Below are positions 28,881 through 37,782 of a stretch of DNA of 64,000 nucleotides, piece after piece. Below the pieces are notes generated by a model. The model made no database searches, was not told the origin of the DNA, and saw only the letters and a list, made by a program, of their open reading frames with translations. The position numbers and the translations under genes are program-made. Source of the DNA: Carnimonas bestiolae (GTDB lineage Bacteria > Pseudomonadota > Gammaproteobacteria > Pseudomonadales > Halomonadaceae); the NCBI RefSeq assembly GCF_051251125.1, contig NZ_JBPCZL010000005.1, one strand, 5' to 3'. Position 1 is the first letter of the stretch, and the number at the start of each line of letters is the position of its first letter.

Positions 28881-28922
28881 CGGGAGCCTGCGCAGGGCTT
28901 TACTGTTAGCGTCTTTTCAAAC
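28852..28922 (+). repeat. 71-bp direct repeat, copy 1
   Basis: Identical except for one base to 29156-29226. It starts with ACTGGTGGCGGTTTTACC and ends with GCGTCTTTTCAAAC, and overlaps the end of the tandem array and the start of the long inverted repeat. Confidence 0.9.
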
Positions 28923-29041
28923 GTTATTTATTGATATTTGAAGGGGACCTTGCAGGCCCCCTTCACCCCCGCTGTCGTCAGTCGCGTCAGACCATCCGCT
29001 TGCAAAACCACGCTGCAAGCGGATGATTCCGCGCCTTCCTT
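28884..29041 (+). repeat. 158-bp inverted repeat, left arm
   Basis: Matches the reverse complement of 29402-29559 with only a few mismatches. Inside the arm are two hairpins: GAAGGGG...CCCCTTC at 28940-28964 and the perfect 12-bp stem CATCCGCTTGCA/TGCAAGCGGATG at 28993-29025. Confidence 0.92.
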
Positions 29042-29155
29042 ATTAAGAAGTTTGCTGTGTTGGTGGTTCAGTCGGTGGCGGATTCTTGGGCCAGCGCGAG
29101 ATTCATTGTTGGCGGCTTTATCGGGTGGCTGATTTTGGAGCCTGCGCAGTCTTTC

Positions 29156-29226
29156 ACCGGTGGCGGTTTTACCAATAACTCATTCGGGAGCCTGCGCAGG
29201 GCTTTACTGTTAGCGTCTTTTCAAAC
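29156..29226 (+). repeat. 71-bp direct repeat, copy 2
   Basis: Second copy of 28852-28922 (70 of 71 bases). After it the sequence leaves the repeat (CCAACTTTTCC), whereas copy 1 continues into the inverted-repeat arm. Confidence 0.9.
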
Positions 29227-29305
29227 CCAACTTTTCCTTTGAATGCGAGAGGAACCTTGTCCCTCTCGCGCTCTCCCGCTCGTGGAAGCGCCCCGAATGT
29301 GATGT

Positions 29306-29323
29306 CGCTGTGCATGCACAGCG
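29306..29323 (+). repeat. 18-bp perfect palindrome
   Basis: CGCTGTGCATGCACAGCG, extended by GAATGTG (29295-29301) and CACATTC (29326-29332) into a larger imperfect hairpin. It lies near the centre of the region between the two inverted-repeat arms. Confidence 0.85.
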
Positions 29324-29401
29324 CACACATTCAATGGGCTGTCATGGCTTGGCAAATAGAACGCTTAGCGTAGCTAATTAGCGACATACGCAAACTTCGT
29401 A

Positions 29402-29559
29402 AAGGAAGGCGCGGAATCATCCGCTTGCAGCGTGGTTTTGCAAGCGGATGGTCTGACGCGCATGACGACAGCGGGGGTAAAGGGGGCCTGCAAGGTCCCC
29501 TTCGGAAATCAATAAATAACGTTTGAAAAGACGCTAACAGTGAAAGACTGCGCAGGCTC
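29402..29559 (-). repeat. 158-bp inverted repeat, right arm
   Basis: Reverse-complement copy of 28884-29041, including the 12-bp-stem hairpin at 29418-29450 and the CCCC/GGGG hairpin near 29480-29503. Beyond it an inverted copy of the 50-bp unit continues to about 29577, 14 bases from the stop of the next gene. Confidence 0.92.
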
Positions 29560-29590
29560 CAAAATCAGCCACCCAGAAAAAGCTATCCCC

Positions 29591-30871
29591 CTACAACACC
29601 ACCGACGGTAACACCGCCACTATCCCGGGCACCACCACCACAATACAACCAGTGATCAACAGCAGGCGGCGGAACAGCGCGTTCTGCTGGCGTTCATCGG
29701 TGAAGCCTACGACCAGTGTGCCCGCAACGTGGATGGGGTTGATAACGCTTAGCGTCGCCGGGGCGGCAATGGCGGCAATAATCAGCGCGAGGTAGGGCGA
29801 GTCGCCAAAGATGGTGCAGACCATCGGGGCCATCAAACTGATCACACCAATGGTCGATGCCTCGACGTTGGCCAGGAAGGTGGTCAGGTACGCCATTAGG
29901 AAGATTAGTATGATGGGGTTGTGGGTCATCGCCAGCAGTCCTTCTTCAAGCGCTTTCATGGTGCCCACTTCTTCCATTGCGCCGATGAAGGTTAACAGTC
30001 CGCACAGCACAATTACCGCGTTCCACGGGATCTTGTGCAAGAAGCCTGAGTTGCTGCCGGGGAAGATCAGCATTAGCACCACGGCGATTGAAATCGATGC
30101 AAAGCCTACGTCGGCTCCCGCAAAAATAACTAGCGCCACGAAAGCCAACACGCCGATCGCGGAGCACAGTGCATAGAACGGTTGGAGTTTGATGCCGGTC
30201 TCTTCCGAAGCCGCGGGGCGCATCAGCATGAAGCCGCGCTGTGTCGAAGCATTCTGAGCGTCGCCATCCACCAACCGTTTAGAGCTGAAGATCAGTTGGA
30301 GGGCCAGCACGGTAATAAATGAGATAACGGTACCGAGTGCCCACACCGTCCAGCCATTGAAATGGGTGCCGTTACTGGCAGCAACGCTGCCCAGAATTTG
30401 TCCGGTGGGGTTGAGCGGCGATAGCCCTGCGGTGTTGGCACCGATAATGGCGGCCATTTCGCTAATGAAGAAGATGCGTGGATGACGGCGACATAGCGCG
30501 GCAATAATCGGTACCAGTAAGGTAATAGTGGCCGTTGAAAATGCGCCGACGGTAGTAATGGCAACACCAAGCACGTAGCCCGCCCAGGGAATCAGCGCGG
30601 TTCGCTCACCGATGGAGTCATAGATCTTGCTCGCAAACCACGATAGGCCGCCGCTTTTCTCCAGATGGGCAAAAAGCAGTGAGACGCCCACCAGCAGCGT
30701 AAAGATTCCTCCGGGGAAGTGAGCGAAAACCGCTTTGGTGCCAGTGCCTGAAACCACCAGCAGCGCCGCAGCGGCGGCTAGTCCTAGTAACCCAATATTT
30801 ATCTTGCGCCAAATTGCTAGAACCAGAAGCAATACCAGCAGTACCAGCGAGGTGAGCTGCGAAACATCCAT
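29591..30871 (-). CDS. SLC13/MatC-like permease
   Basis: Inner-membrane transporter of 426 residues with about 11-12 hydrophobic segments and a hairpin-type SPLNPTG motif (in GLSPLNPTGQILG), as in the ion transporter superfamily. The N-terminal half (GLLGLAAAAALLV to STATITLLVPIIAALC) resembles the MatC N-terminal domain of dicarboxylate/malonate carriers. AGGA precedes the ATG by eight bases. No associated catabolic gene is present. Substrate is unproven; di- or tricarboxylate or another anion is likely. Confidence 0.7.
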   Translation of the reverse strand: MDVSQLTSLVLLVLLLVLAIWRKINIGLLGLAAAAALLVVSGTGTKAVFAHFPGGIFTLLVGVSLLFAHLEKSGGLSWFASKIYDSIGERTALIPWAGYVLGVAITTVGAFSTATITLLVPIIAALCRRHPRIFFISEMAAIIGANTAGLSPLNPTGQILGSVAASNGTHFNGWTVWALGTVISFITVLALQLIFSSKRLVDGDAQNASTQRGFMLMRPAASEETGIKLQPFYALCSAIGVLAFVALVIFAGADVGFASISIAVVLMLIFPGSNSGFLHKIPWNAVIVLCGLLTFIGAMEEVGTMKALEEGLLAMTHNPIILIFLMAYLTTFLANVEASTIGVISLMAPMVCTIFGDSPYLALIIAAIAAPATLSVINPIHVAGTLVVGFTDERQQNALFRRLLLITGCIVVVVPGIVAVLPSVVL

Positions 30872-31565
30872 CTACCGTCTTCCTCATCGCTCTAGTCGGG
30901 AATTATTATCGTTTTCTTAAGTTTAATCATGCCTTCACCTAAAGTACGTGTAACGCCCGAGGTTGTGCAATCCCTACCTACGGTCAACAGCGTCTGCGCT
31001 GTGCGGGGACGACGCGCATTTTCCCGAGTGCCAAGGGCTTAGAATGAAAAAGGAAAAAAGACACAATAGCCCTCAACAGGGCGTCTTAATGGGGGAGCAG
31101 GCAGTAGCGAGCAGGAGTGAGAGCACACATAAATAGGATGTTAGCGGGCCCGGTTTGCGCGAGAAAATAGCCTTCAAATCGCGACCAATGTCTTACGGAA
31201 AAAATCGCTAAAGTGAACATGTGACCAGCAGTGAGATCGTTACTGCTTCAGGGAAGGAACCACAACGAGCGAGTGGTTGGGGCAATCGTATCGCGGGTAA
31301 TCGGTAGGGCGGCCTTCTCGAATAGCGCTATTGCAGTGGCTATCATACTAGGCGAAGGCCTCCCCGCAGCAAATGGTACGCAGGAAAGGGTAGCTGCGTC
31401 TGTTAGGGCGTGCATCGGGCAAGATACGGGGAAAGCCCTGCGTACCGCAGCGAACGGTAGGGCTCGGGCGACGTTGTGCTTATTTCCGCGCACGACAGGG
31501 TATCTGCACCTTGATTTGTCGCCTTGATCACGCTAGCTAATAGGCAGGGCCACTTCGCTACCCAG
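30872..31565 (+). other. Gene-free region between matC-like gene and tauC
   Basis: About 690 bases with no supported gene. Open frames of 60-100 codons occur on both strands (for example 31231-31527 plus, 31403-31606 minus) but lack ribosome sites and family resemblance. A small hairpin GCCCT-CAAC-AGGGC is at 31069-31082. It may be decayed coding sequence. Confidence 0.4.
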
Positions 31566-32387
31566 TTACCAATCGGTGAAGCGGCGCTGCACCCAGCGCA
31601 GGCCAAACTCCATCAGCAGGGCAATGATCGCGATAATGATAATGCCCACCATCACCACATCGGTGGCCAGGTACTGCGCGGCCGATTGCACCATAAAGCC
31701 CAGCCCGGTATCGGCAGCCACCAACTCAGCAGCAACCAAGGTCGACCAGCCGACGCCCAGCGCGATTCGAAGCCCGGTAATCATCTCGGGAAGGGCGCTG
31801 GGCAGCACCACGTAGCAGATGACTTGCCAGCGGCTAGCGCCCAGACTGCGTGCGGCCTGAACGCGCGAGCGATCAACGCGTAGCACGCCGCCCACAGTGC
31901 TGATCAGCAGTGGGGCAAACAGCGCGAGGAAAATCAGCAGCACTTTGGACAGCTCGCCAATACCGCACCAAATCACGATCAGCGGCAAATAGGCGAGCGG
32001 TGGTACCGGACGATAGAATTCGACCAGCGGATCAATGGCCGCGCGTATTACGCCGCAGGTGCCCATCAGAATGCCGAGCGGCACCGCGATAATCACCGCG
32101 AAGAACAGCGCCACCAGCACCCGCGCCAAACTCGTCGCCACGTGCTGCCACAGTGGCACATCGAGATAGCCCTGGTGCAGCAGCACCCAGAACGAGCGCA
32201 CCAGTTGATCGGGCGGCGGCAGAAACAGCGTGCTGACCAGTCCCGCGTGAGTAACGATGGCCCACACGGCAATCAATACCAGCACCGTTATCGTCGCGAC
32301 GATTTTCGGGTGTGCCAACAGCGTTCCGCGGCGCGGCGCAGGCGGCGCGGATTCATGAGCAGCGGGCAGTTGTTCGAAGAGAGCCAT
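31566..32387 (-). CDS. tauC: Taurine/sulfonate ABC transporter permease TauC
   Basis: Inner-membrane permease of 273 residues with six hydrophobic helices (binding-protein-dependent transport system). The EAA-like loop AARSLGASRWQVICYVVLPSA and the FYRPVPPLAYLPLIVIWCGIGE stretch are typical of the TauC/SsuC group. The start at 32387 was chosen because AGGAAAC lies upstream and the ATG is one base from the tauB stop; longer frames run into tauB. It is the last gene of tauABC; no tauD follows. Confidence 0.88.
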   Translation of the reverse strand: MALFEQLPAAHESAPPAPRRGTLLAHPKIVATITVLVLIAVWAIVTHAGLVSTLFLPPPDQLVRSFWVLLHQGYLDVPLWQHVATSLARVLVALFFAVIIAVPLGILMGTCGVIRAAIDPLVEFYRPVPPLAYLPLIVIWCGIGELSKVLLIFLALFAPLLISTVGGVLRVDRSRVQAARSLGASRWQVICYVVLPSALPEMITGLRIALGVGWSTLVAAELVAADTGLGFMVQSAAQYLATDVVMVGIIIIAIIALLMEFGLRWVQRRFTDW

Positions 32388-32388
32388 G

Positions 32389-33207
32389 TTAGTTTCCTGC
32401 CCTGGCAGCGCTCGGTGCATCGTCCTGCGCCTGCTGGGACATGTCATCGAGCAATTGATTGATATGTTCGCGGTGGCGCACGAATTCAGGATCGCCACGC
32501 AGTGCGCGCGGCGATTCGCCGTTGATAAAACGCTGGGCAAAGCCCAACGCCTTGTGCTCAACTACGCGCCCCGGCGGGCCGCCCATTACCACCAGATCAG
32601 TGGCAAGCAGCAAGGCTTCTTCGATGCTGTGGGTAATCATGAAGATGCCTTTGCCGGTATCGCGCCACAGCTCCAGCAGCATCCCTTGCATGCGTTCGCG
32701 CGTAAGCGCATCGAGGGCACCGAAGGGTTCGTCGAGCAGCAGGAAATCGGGATCGACGGCCAGCGCACGGGCCAACCCCAGGCGCTGACGCTGGCCGCCC
32801 GATAGCTCGGCGGGGCGCTGGTCAGCAAACTGCACCAGCCCTACCTGATCGAGCAGCTGAGTTGCCTGCTGGCGGCGTGTATGGCGTCCAATACCAGCAA
32901 TACGCAAGCCCAGCGCCACGTTGTCGCGTGCGTTTAGCCACGGCATTAGCGCGTCATCCTGAAACACCACGCCGCGTTCACCGCCCGGGGATGTCAGTTC
33001 CTTCCCGTCGAGCAGAATACGGCCGCTGTCCGGTGCCAGAAAGCCCGCCAGCACATTAAGCAGGGTGGACTTGCCACAGCCGGAAGGGCCGAGCACTACT
33101 ACCGATTCGCCTTTCTGAATCCTCACGTTCAGCGGCTCGAGCACGCGCTTGCGTCCGTTGCCGGTGGGATAGCTGACGCTGATTCCCTCTGCGATCAATT
33201 CACTCAT
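32389..33207 (-). CDS. tauB: Taurine/sulfonate ABC transporter ATP-binding protein TauB
   Basis: Cytoplasmic ABC ATPase of 272 residues. Walker A is GPSGCGKST, the Q loop is in VVFQDDALMPW, the signature is LSGGQRQRL and Walker B is FLLLDEPFGALD, as in the nitrate/taurine/sulfonate ATPase group. ATG 33207 overlaps the tauA stop by eight bases. Function is paired with tauA and tauC on the same strand. Confidence 0.9.
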   Translation of the reverse strand: MSELIAEGISVSYPTGNGRKRVLEPLNVRIQKGESVVVLGPSGCGKSTLLNVLAGFLAPDSGRILLDGKELTSPGGERGVVFQDDALMPWLNARDNVALGLRIAGIGRHTRRQQATQLLDQVGLVQFADQRPAELSGGQRQRLGLARALAVDPDFLLLDEPFGALDALTRERMQGMLLELWRDTGKGIFMITHSIEEALLLATDLVVMGGPPGRVVEHKALGFAQRFINGESPRALRGDPEFVRHREHINQLLDDMSQQAQDDAPSAARAGN

Positions 33208-34306
33208 GGGAAGACCTGTCGTCGCTTGGAGAGCCATTGGCCGAATGGGCGGCCGCTTGTTGTGTTTTAGAGGTGCTGGGTATCGCCTTGATAAAGGCGT
33301 TATCTACATAAGGAGCGTAATCGTCGAGCACTGCTGGAATGGTGCCTAGTCCATAAATGAAGGCAGCGGTCTTCTTGAGCTGCAAAGCGGTGCCGCCGCC
33401 CAGATAGCGTTGTGATAGCTGGGCGTTTTTATCGGGGTAATGGGCGCCGGCCAGCAGCCCTGGCACGTCGTCGGCCGAAACGCCGATCAGCTTGGCAATC
33501 TGCTGTGCCTGCTCAGAGGAGGCATTCCACGCCTTGGGGTTGCGGTTGTAGCGGTCGAAGTAATCCAGGCTGACGGCGGCCAGTTGGCGCAACACGTCAG
33601 GGTGCTGCTCAGCAAAATCCTTGCGTGCCACCCACACCTCGAAAGTGGGCGAGCCCCATGTCGCGACTTGATCCGAGTCGGTGAGCACGTGCCCAGAGGG
33701 CGTTAGCTGGTTCAGCGCCGGAGCCCACACATAAGCGCCGTCAATGTCACCGCGTTTGTAAGCCGCAATAATGGACGGCGGGTCCATGTTGACGATATCG
33801 ACATCGCGGCGATCGATGCCCCAGTGCTTGAGCGCGCCCAGCAAACTGAAATGGCTGGTAGAAACGAAGGGGGTGGCAATGGTCTTGCCCTTCAACTGCT
33901 GCGGATTAGTGATGCCGCTTTTATTGCTAACCACCAGTGATTCGGCGCTGCCCAGTTGGTTCACGATCAGGAAGGTGGTAATCGGTAGATCCCGCGAGGT
34001 GGCCGCGGCCAGCGGGCCAGAGCCAAGATCAGCGACCTGCACATCGCCGGAAGCGAGTGCGGCAATGACTGCTGGGCCGCTATCAAAGCGTTTCCAGTCG
34101 ATGTGCCAGCCCGTTGCCTTTTCATAATCGCCTTGGGCCTGCGGCACTTTGGTTGGATCAGCACCGGTTTGCCAGGCAAAGGTAAAGCTGCCGGAGGAAG
34201 CATCGTCCGCCGCTTGAGCGCCCAGCGGTAGTGCGGTCGCCGCGGCCAGCAGCAGTAACATCGAAGAGCGCGAAACAGAGCGTTGCAGTGCTGAAAAAAA
34301 CGGCAT
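33200..34306 (-). CDS. tauA: Taurine-binding periplasmic protein TauA
   Basis: Periplasmic solute-binding protein of 368 residues with a signal peptide ending near GAQA. The blocks WKRFDSGPAVIAALASGDVQ, LGSGPLAAA, STSHFSLLGALKHWGI, MDPPSIIAAYKRGDIDGAYVWAP and WGSPTFEVWVARKDF align closely with what I know of E. coli TauA, more so than with SsuA. About 30 residues at the C terminus (Ser/Thr/Ala-rich) exceed the E. coli length. It is first in tauABC and divergent from cysP. Confidence 0.9.
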   Translation of the reverse strand: MPFFSALQRSVSRSSMLLLLAAATALPLGAQAADDASSGSFTFAWQTGADPTKVPQAQGDYEKATGWHIDWKRFDSGPAVIAALASGDVQVADLGSGPLAAATSRDLPITTFLIVNQLGSAESLVVSNKSGITNPQQLKGKTIATPFVSTSHFSLLGALKHWGIDRRDVDIVNMDPPSIIAAYKRGDIDGAYVWAPALNQLTPSGHVLTDSDQVATWGSPTFEVWVARKDFAEQHPDVLRQLAAVSLDYFDRYNRNPKAWNASSEQAQQIAKLIGVSADDVPGLLAGAHYPDKNAQLSQRYLGGGTALQLKKTAAFIYGLGTIPAVLDDYAPYVDNAFIKAIPSTSKTQQAAAHSANGSPSDDRSSHE

Positions 34307-34822
34307 GTACGGTATCTAGTCTGGTCGTCGGAGGAGGTAATCAGCGTTCGGCAAGCTCTCACGCCAGCTTGGTGCTCAGTGGAGCGCCATTGCGCTGGGT
34401 CACGCGCTGATCAATGCAGCAACGGTGAGCAGCCGTTAGTCATTCGGTGTTGTTATGTGGCTAACGCACTCGATCACTGCATGCTTCTTCAGCCGTTAAC
34501 GGAAAAATTGTTAGCGCTGAGGAAGTGAGTGTCGCAAATCTTGGTGCCGTTGCTGAAATTCAAAAATGGAACCACCTGATAACTAAAGGTGATATCTGCC
34601 AAGAAGATTTAGCCCACTAAGGAATATAGTGGCGTAACGCTATTTTGATATTCATTTATTGAATATATCGCCGTGTTGTAATAACTCTTGGCTTTAAATA
34701 GCCTAGTCGAAGCACGCATTTTTGCGTAACGGAAAACGCCGCTTTTTGCGGCCTTCCAGGGAGGCGGCTGGCAACGCCCGCCGGCCCGTGCCTTTTGTTG
34801 CTATCGACCAGGTGTGCAAGTC
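34307..34822 (+). other. Divergent regulatory region tauA/cysP
   Basis: Gene-free 516 bases that must hold promoters for tauABC (leftward) and cysPTWA (rightward). The central part is AT-rich and contains the 17-bp inverted repeat at 34649-34665. A small hairpin GCCGC-TTTTT-GCGGC lies near 34749-34763. No coding sequence is seen. Confidence 0.5.
34649..34665 (+). promoter_or_regulatory. Putative CysB-type site before cysP
   Basis: TATTCA-TTTAT-TGAATA, a 6-5-6 inverted repeat containing a T-N11-A core as bound by LysR-family regulators. The same repeat with a different centre (TTTTG) stands before sbp at 38994. CysB is the expected regulator of both genes; assignment is by inference. Confidence 0.55.
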
Positions 34823-35851
34823 ATGAGAAAAATGTCGTTGTTAACCGCTTCCCGTCTGCGTCGCTTTGCGCCGCTGGCGCTGACCGTGGCGCTAGGCAGC
34901 GCTGCCGTGCCCGCCGCGCAAGCGGACACTACCCTTACCAATGCCTCGTTTGATGTGGCGCGGGAGCTGTTTACAGCGCTCAACAAACCCTTCGTTGAAG
35001 AATGGAATCAGCAGCACGACGATCATCTGGTGATCAAGCAAACCCACGCGGGGTCGTCCACTCAGGCGCGTTCGATCATTCAAGGCTTGAACGCCGATGT
35101 AGTGACCTTCAATCAAACCAGTGATATCGATGCCATTGCCCACGCTGGCTTGATTGCGAGCGATTGGCAGCAGCGCCTGCCCGAACACAGCTCACCGTTT
35201 TATTCGACCATGGCGTTCTTGGTGCGTAAGGGCAATCCCAAGCACCTCACCAGTTGGCAAGACCTCGCTGAAACGGGTGTCGAGCTGGTCTTCCCCAACC
35301 CCAAAACCTCAGGTAATGGGCGCTACACCTATCCCGGCGCCTGGGCCTCGCAGAGCGCGCTGAATCACAACAACGAAGCTGATACCGAAGCCTTCATGCG
35401 CAACTTCCTCGGCAACGCGGTAGTGCTCGACAGCGGTGGTCGGGGCGCGACGACTTCCTTTATCGAACGCGGTCAGGGGGATGCGCTGATTACCTTCGAG
35501 GCGGAAGCGCGCAGTCTGGCACGTCAGTATGGCGATAAATACGAAGTGGTGGTGCCGAAGGTCGACGTGATAGCGGAAATGCCGGTGACGTGGGTCGATG
35601 CCAATGTGCGTAAGAATCACTCGGAGAAATTGGCCAAGGCGTATCTCAACTATCTATACACAGCGCCGGCGCAGACCATTATCGCCGATCACTTTTATCG
35701 CGTGCGCAACCCCGAAGTAGCCAAGCAAACGGCCGGGCGCTTCCCCGACACCCAACTGCTCAACATCAGTGACGTATTCGGTAGTTGGGACGATATTCTC
35801 AGCACCCATTTTGCCTCGGGCGCCAAGCTCGATCAGTTGCAGCGCCAATGA
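34823..35851 (+). CDS. cysP: Thiosulfate-binding periplasmic protein CysP
   Basis: Periplasmic binding protein of 342 residues with a signal peptide ending near AAQA. It is in the sulfate-binding family but follows the CysP pattern: VVTFNQTSDIDAI instead of VTLALAYDIDAI, NPKTSGNGRYTY instead of NPKTSGGARWNF, DSGGRGATTSF, and TFEAEA where Sbp has AWESDA (loss of the sulfate-binding tryptophan). The late YRVRNPEV and FGSWDDI blocks also match E. coli CysP. A GTG at 34814 is a possible alternative start. It overlaps cysT by ATGA. Confidence 0.88.
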   Translation: MRKMSLLTASRLRRFAPLALTVALGSAAVPAAQADTTLTNASFDVARELFTALNKPFVEEWNQQHDDHLVIKQTHAGSSTQARSIIQGLNADVVTFNQTSDIDAIAHAGLIASDWQQRLPEHSSPFYSTMAFLVRKGNPKHLTSWQDLAETGVELVFPNPKTSGNGRYTYPGAWASQSALNHNNEADTEAFMRNFLGNAVVLDSGGRGATTSFIERGQGDALITFEAEARSLARQYGDKYEVVVPKVDVIAEMPVTWVDANVRKNHSEKLAKAYLNYLYTAPAQTIIADHFYRVRNPEVAKQTAGRFPDTQLLNISDVFGSWDDILSTHFASGAKLDQLQRQ

Positions 35852-36681
35852 GCAGGCGAGCTCCCCGTCGTATTCTGCCCGGCTTCCATCTATCGCTGGG
35901 CATCGCGCTCGTTTATGTCGCGATCGTGCTGCTGCTGCCGTTAGGCAGTCTGGTGGGGCAGTTGGCGGATCTCAGCTGGGCACGCTATTGGTCGATTATC
36001 ACCGACCCGCGCAATCTCGCTAGTTACCGCATTACGGTGCTTAGCGCATTGCTGGCGTCGCTATTCAACATGCTGTTTGGGCTATTGTGTGCGTGGGTAC
36101 TGGTGCGCTACAGCTTCCCCGGTAAGCGCGTGCTCGATGCCCTGATGGACTTGCCGTTTGCGCTGCCGACGGCCGTTGCGGGCATCACCATATCCACCCT
36201 TTACGCATCGCAGGGGGCAATAGGGCAGTGGCTGGGCTTCAAGGTGGCGTATTCATGGCTGGGCATTGTGATTGCGATGGCCTTTACCAGCGTGCCCTTT
36301 GTGGTGCGTACGGTGCAGCCGGTCCTTGAGGAGCTTCCTGCCAGTGTCGATGAAGCGGCGATTACCTTGGGCGCAAGCAACGCTTACGCGTTCCGCCGCG
36401 TCATTCTGCCGTTTATCTGGCCCGCGCTGTTGACCGGTACCGGGCTAGCCTTCGCACGCAGTTTAGGAGAATACGGCGCGGTGATTTTCGTGGCCGGCAA
36501 TATGCCCTATAAAACCGAAGTCACCTCGCTGATGGTAGTAACGCGCTTGCAGGAATTCGATTATCCCGCCGCTGCCGCCATCGCATCGGTGGTGCTGATC
36601 GCCTCGCTACTACTGCTGCTGGCGATCAATATCTATCAGGCGCGCTTCTTCCGCCGTATCCACGCCAACCAACATGTGTGA
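35848..36681 (+). CDS. cysT: Sulfate/thiosulfate ABC permease CysT
   Basis: Inner-membrane permease of 277 residues with six helices. LDALMDLPFALPTAVAGI and the loop EAAITLGASNAYAFRRVILPFIWPAL are characteristic of CysT (CysU). ATG 35848 overlaps the cysP stop; longer in-frame starts lie inside cysP and were rejected. It partners with CysW to form the channel for CysA. Confidence 0.94.
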   Translation: MSRRAPRRILPGFHLSLGIALVYVAIVLLLPLGSLVGQLADLSWARYWSIITDPRNLASYRITVLSALLASLFNMLFGLLCAWVLVRYSFPGKRVLDALMDLPFALPTAVAGITISTLYASQGAIGQWLGFKVAYSWLGIVIAMAFTSVPFVVRTVQPVLEELPASVDEAAITLGASNAYAFRRVILPFIWPALLTGTGLAFARSLGEYGAVIFVAGNMPYKTEVTSLMVVTRLQEFDYPAAAAIASVVLIASLLLLLAINIYQARFFRRIHANQHV

Positions 36682-36693
36682 AGGAGCTGTCTG

Positions 36694-37542
36694 ATGCAGC
36701 GGGTCGGAGATTCCCCAGCGGTAAAGTGGACGCTCATTGTCCTAGCGCTGCTGCTAACGGCGTTAGTGCTGGTGGTGCCGCTGGTCGAGATCGTGCGTCA
36801 GGCCTTCGCAAACGGCGTTGGCGGGCTGCTCGCTAACCTCACCGATACCTACACCCTCAGCGCCATTTGGCTGACGCTACTGATCGCAGTGATTACCGTG
36901 CCGCTAAACGTGGTGTTCGGGATTGTGCTGGCATGGCTGGTAACGCGCTTCCGTTTTCCGGGCAGGCGATTTTTGCAAACCCTGATCGACATCCCTTTTG
37001 CGGTGTCGCCGGTTATCGCAGGGCTTGTGTATCTATTGCTGTATGGCCGCAACGGCTGGCTGGGGCAGTGGCTAGCGGGCTACGACATCCAACTGATGTT
37101 CGCGTGGCCCGGCATGGTGCTGGTCACGCTGTTCGTTACCTGTCCTTTTGTGGCGCGCGAGCTGATTCCGCTGATGCAGGCGCAGGGAAGCCAGGAGGAA
37201 GAAGCCGCGGTCAGTCTGGGGGCGCGCAGCGTGCCGCTGTTCTGGCACATTACCCTGCCGAATATTCGCAGCGGGCTGATTTACGGGGCGATTCTGACCA
37301 ATGCCCGTGCCATGGGCGAATTCGGTGCGGTGTCGGTGGTGTCGGGGATGATTAATGGCGTCACCATTAGCCTGCCGTTACAGGTTGAACAGCTTTATCA
37401 GGACTACAACACCGTTGGTTCGTTTGTTTCGGCGCTGCTGCTGGCCGCGCTGGCGGTGCTAACGCTGGTGATCAAAGCGCTGCTTGAGTGGCAGGCCGAG
37501 CGTCGGCAAGCGCGCCAGCAAGGCGTTGCTGACGATGCGTAG
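36694..37542 (+). CDS. cysW: Sulfate/thiosulfate ABC permease CysW
   Basis: Inner-membrane permease of 282 residues. LIDIPFAVSPVIAGLVYLLLYG, CPFVARELIPLMQAQGSQEEEAA and ARAMGEFGAVSVVSG are hallmark CysW segments. AAGGAG lies seven bases before the ATG. A 240-base gap with no gene separates it from cysA, longer than usual in this operon. Confidence 0.95.
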   Translation: MQRVGDSPAVKWTLIVLALLLTALVLVVPLVEIVRQAFANGVGGLLANLTDTYTLSAIWLTLLIAVITVPLNVVFGIVLAWLVTRFRFPGRRFLQTLIDIPFAVSPVIAGLVYLLLYGRNGWLGQWLAGYDIQLMFAWPGMVLVTLFVTCPFVARELIPLMQAQGSQEEEAAVSLGARSVPLFWHITLPNIRSGLIYGAILTNARAMGEFGAVSVVSGMINGVTISLPLQVEQLYQDYNTVGSFVSALLLAALAVLTLVIKALLEWQAERRQARQQGVADDA

Positions 37543-37782
37543 TCGTGCGCTAGTCAGGGTTGCTTCAGAGGCTGAAGGCAGGAGTGCGGTCTGCCGCTGT
37601 CGCCGCTGTTTATTGAGCGGGATGCGGTGCGCGCATACGCTGGCGCGATTTGCCGCCACGGCCGCACGACTGGCTGCCAACGCTAAGCCACAGGCGGTCG
37701 CGCCAACGTTACCCATTGCACTGGGTGCCTTCCATAGGGCCGCAGTGCCTGCTTTTTTTACTGATGTCATGAGTATGTCGCC

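Noticed and set aside
28884..29559. Insertion sequence bounded by the 158-bp inverted repeat
   Set aside because: No transposase frame exists between the arms and no target-site duplication is evident; it is reported as a repeat element only.
31231..31527. 98-codon plus-strand frame before tauC
   Set aside because: No ribosome site, no family; an overlapping minus-strand frame is equally long.
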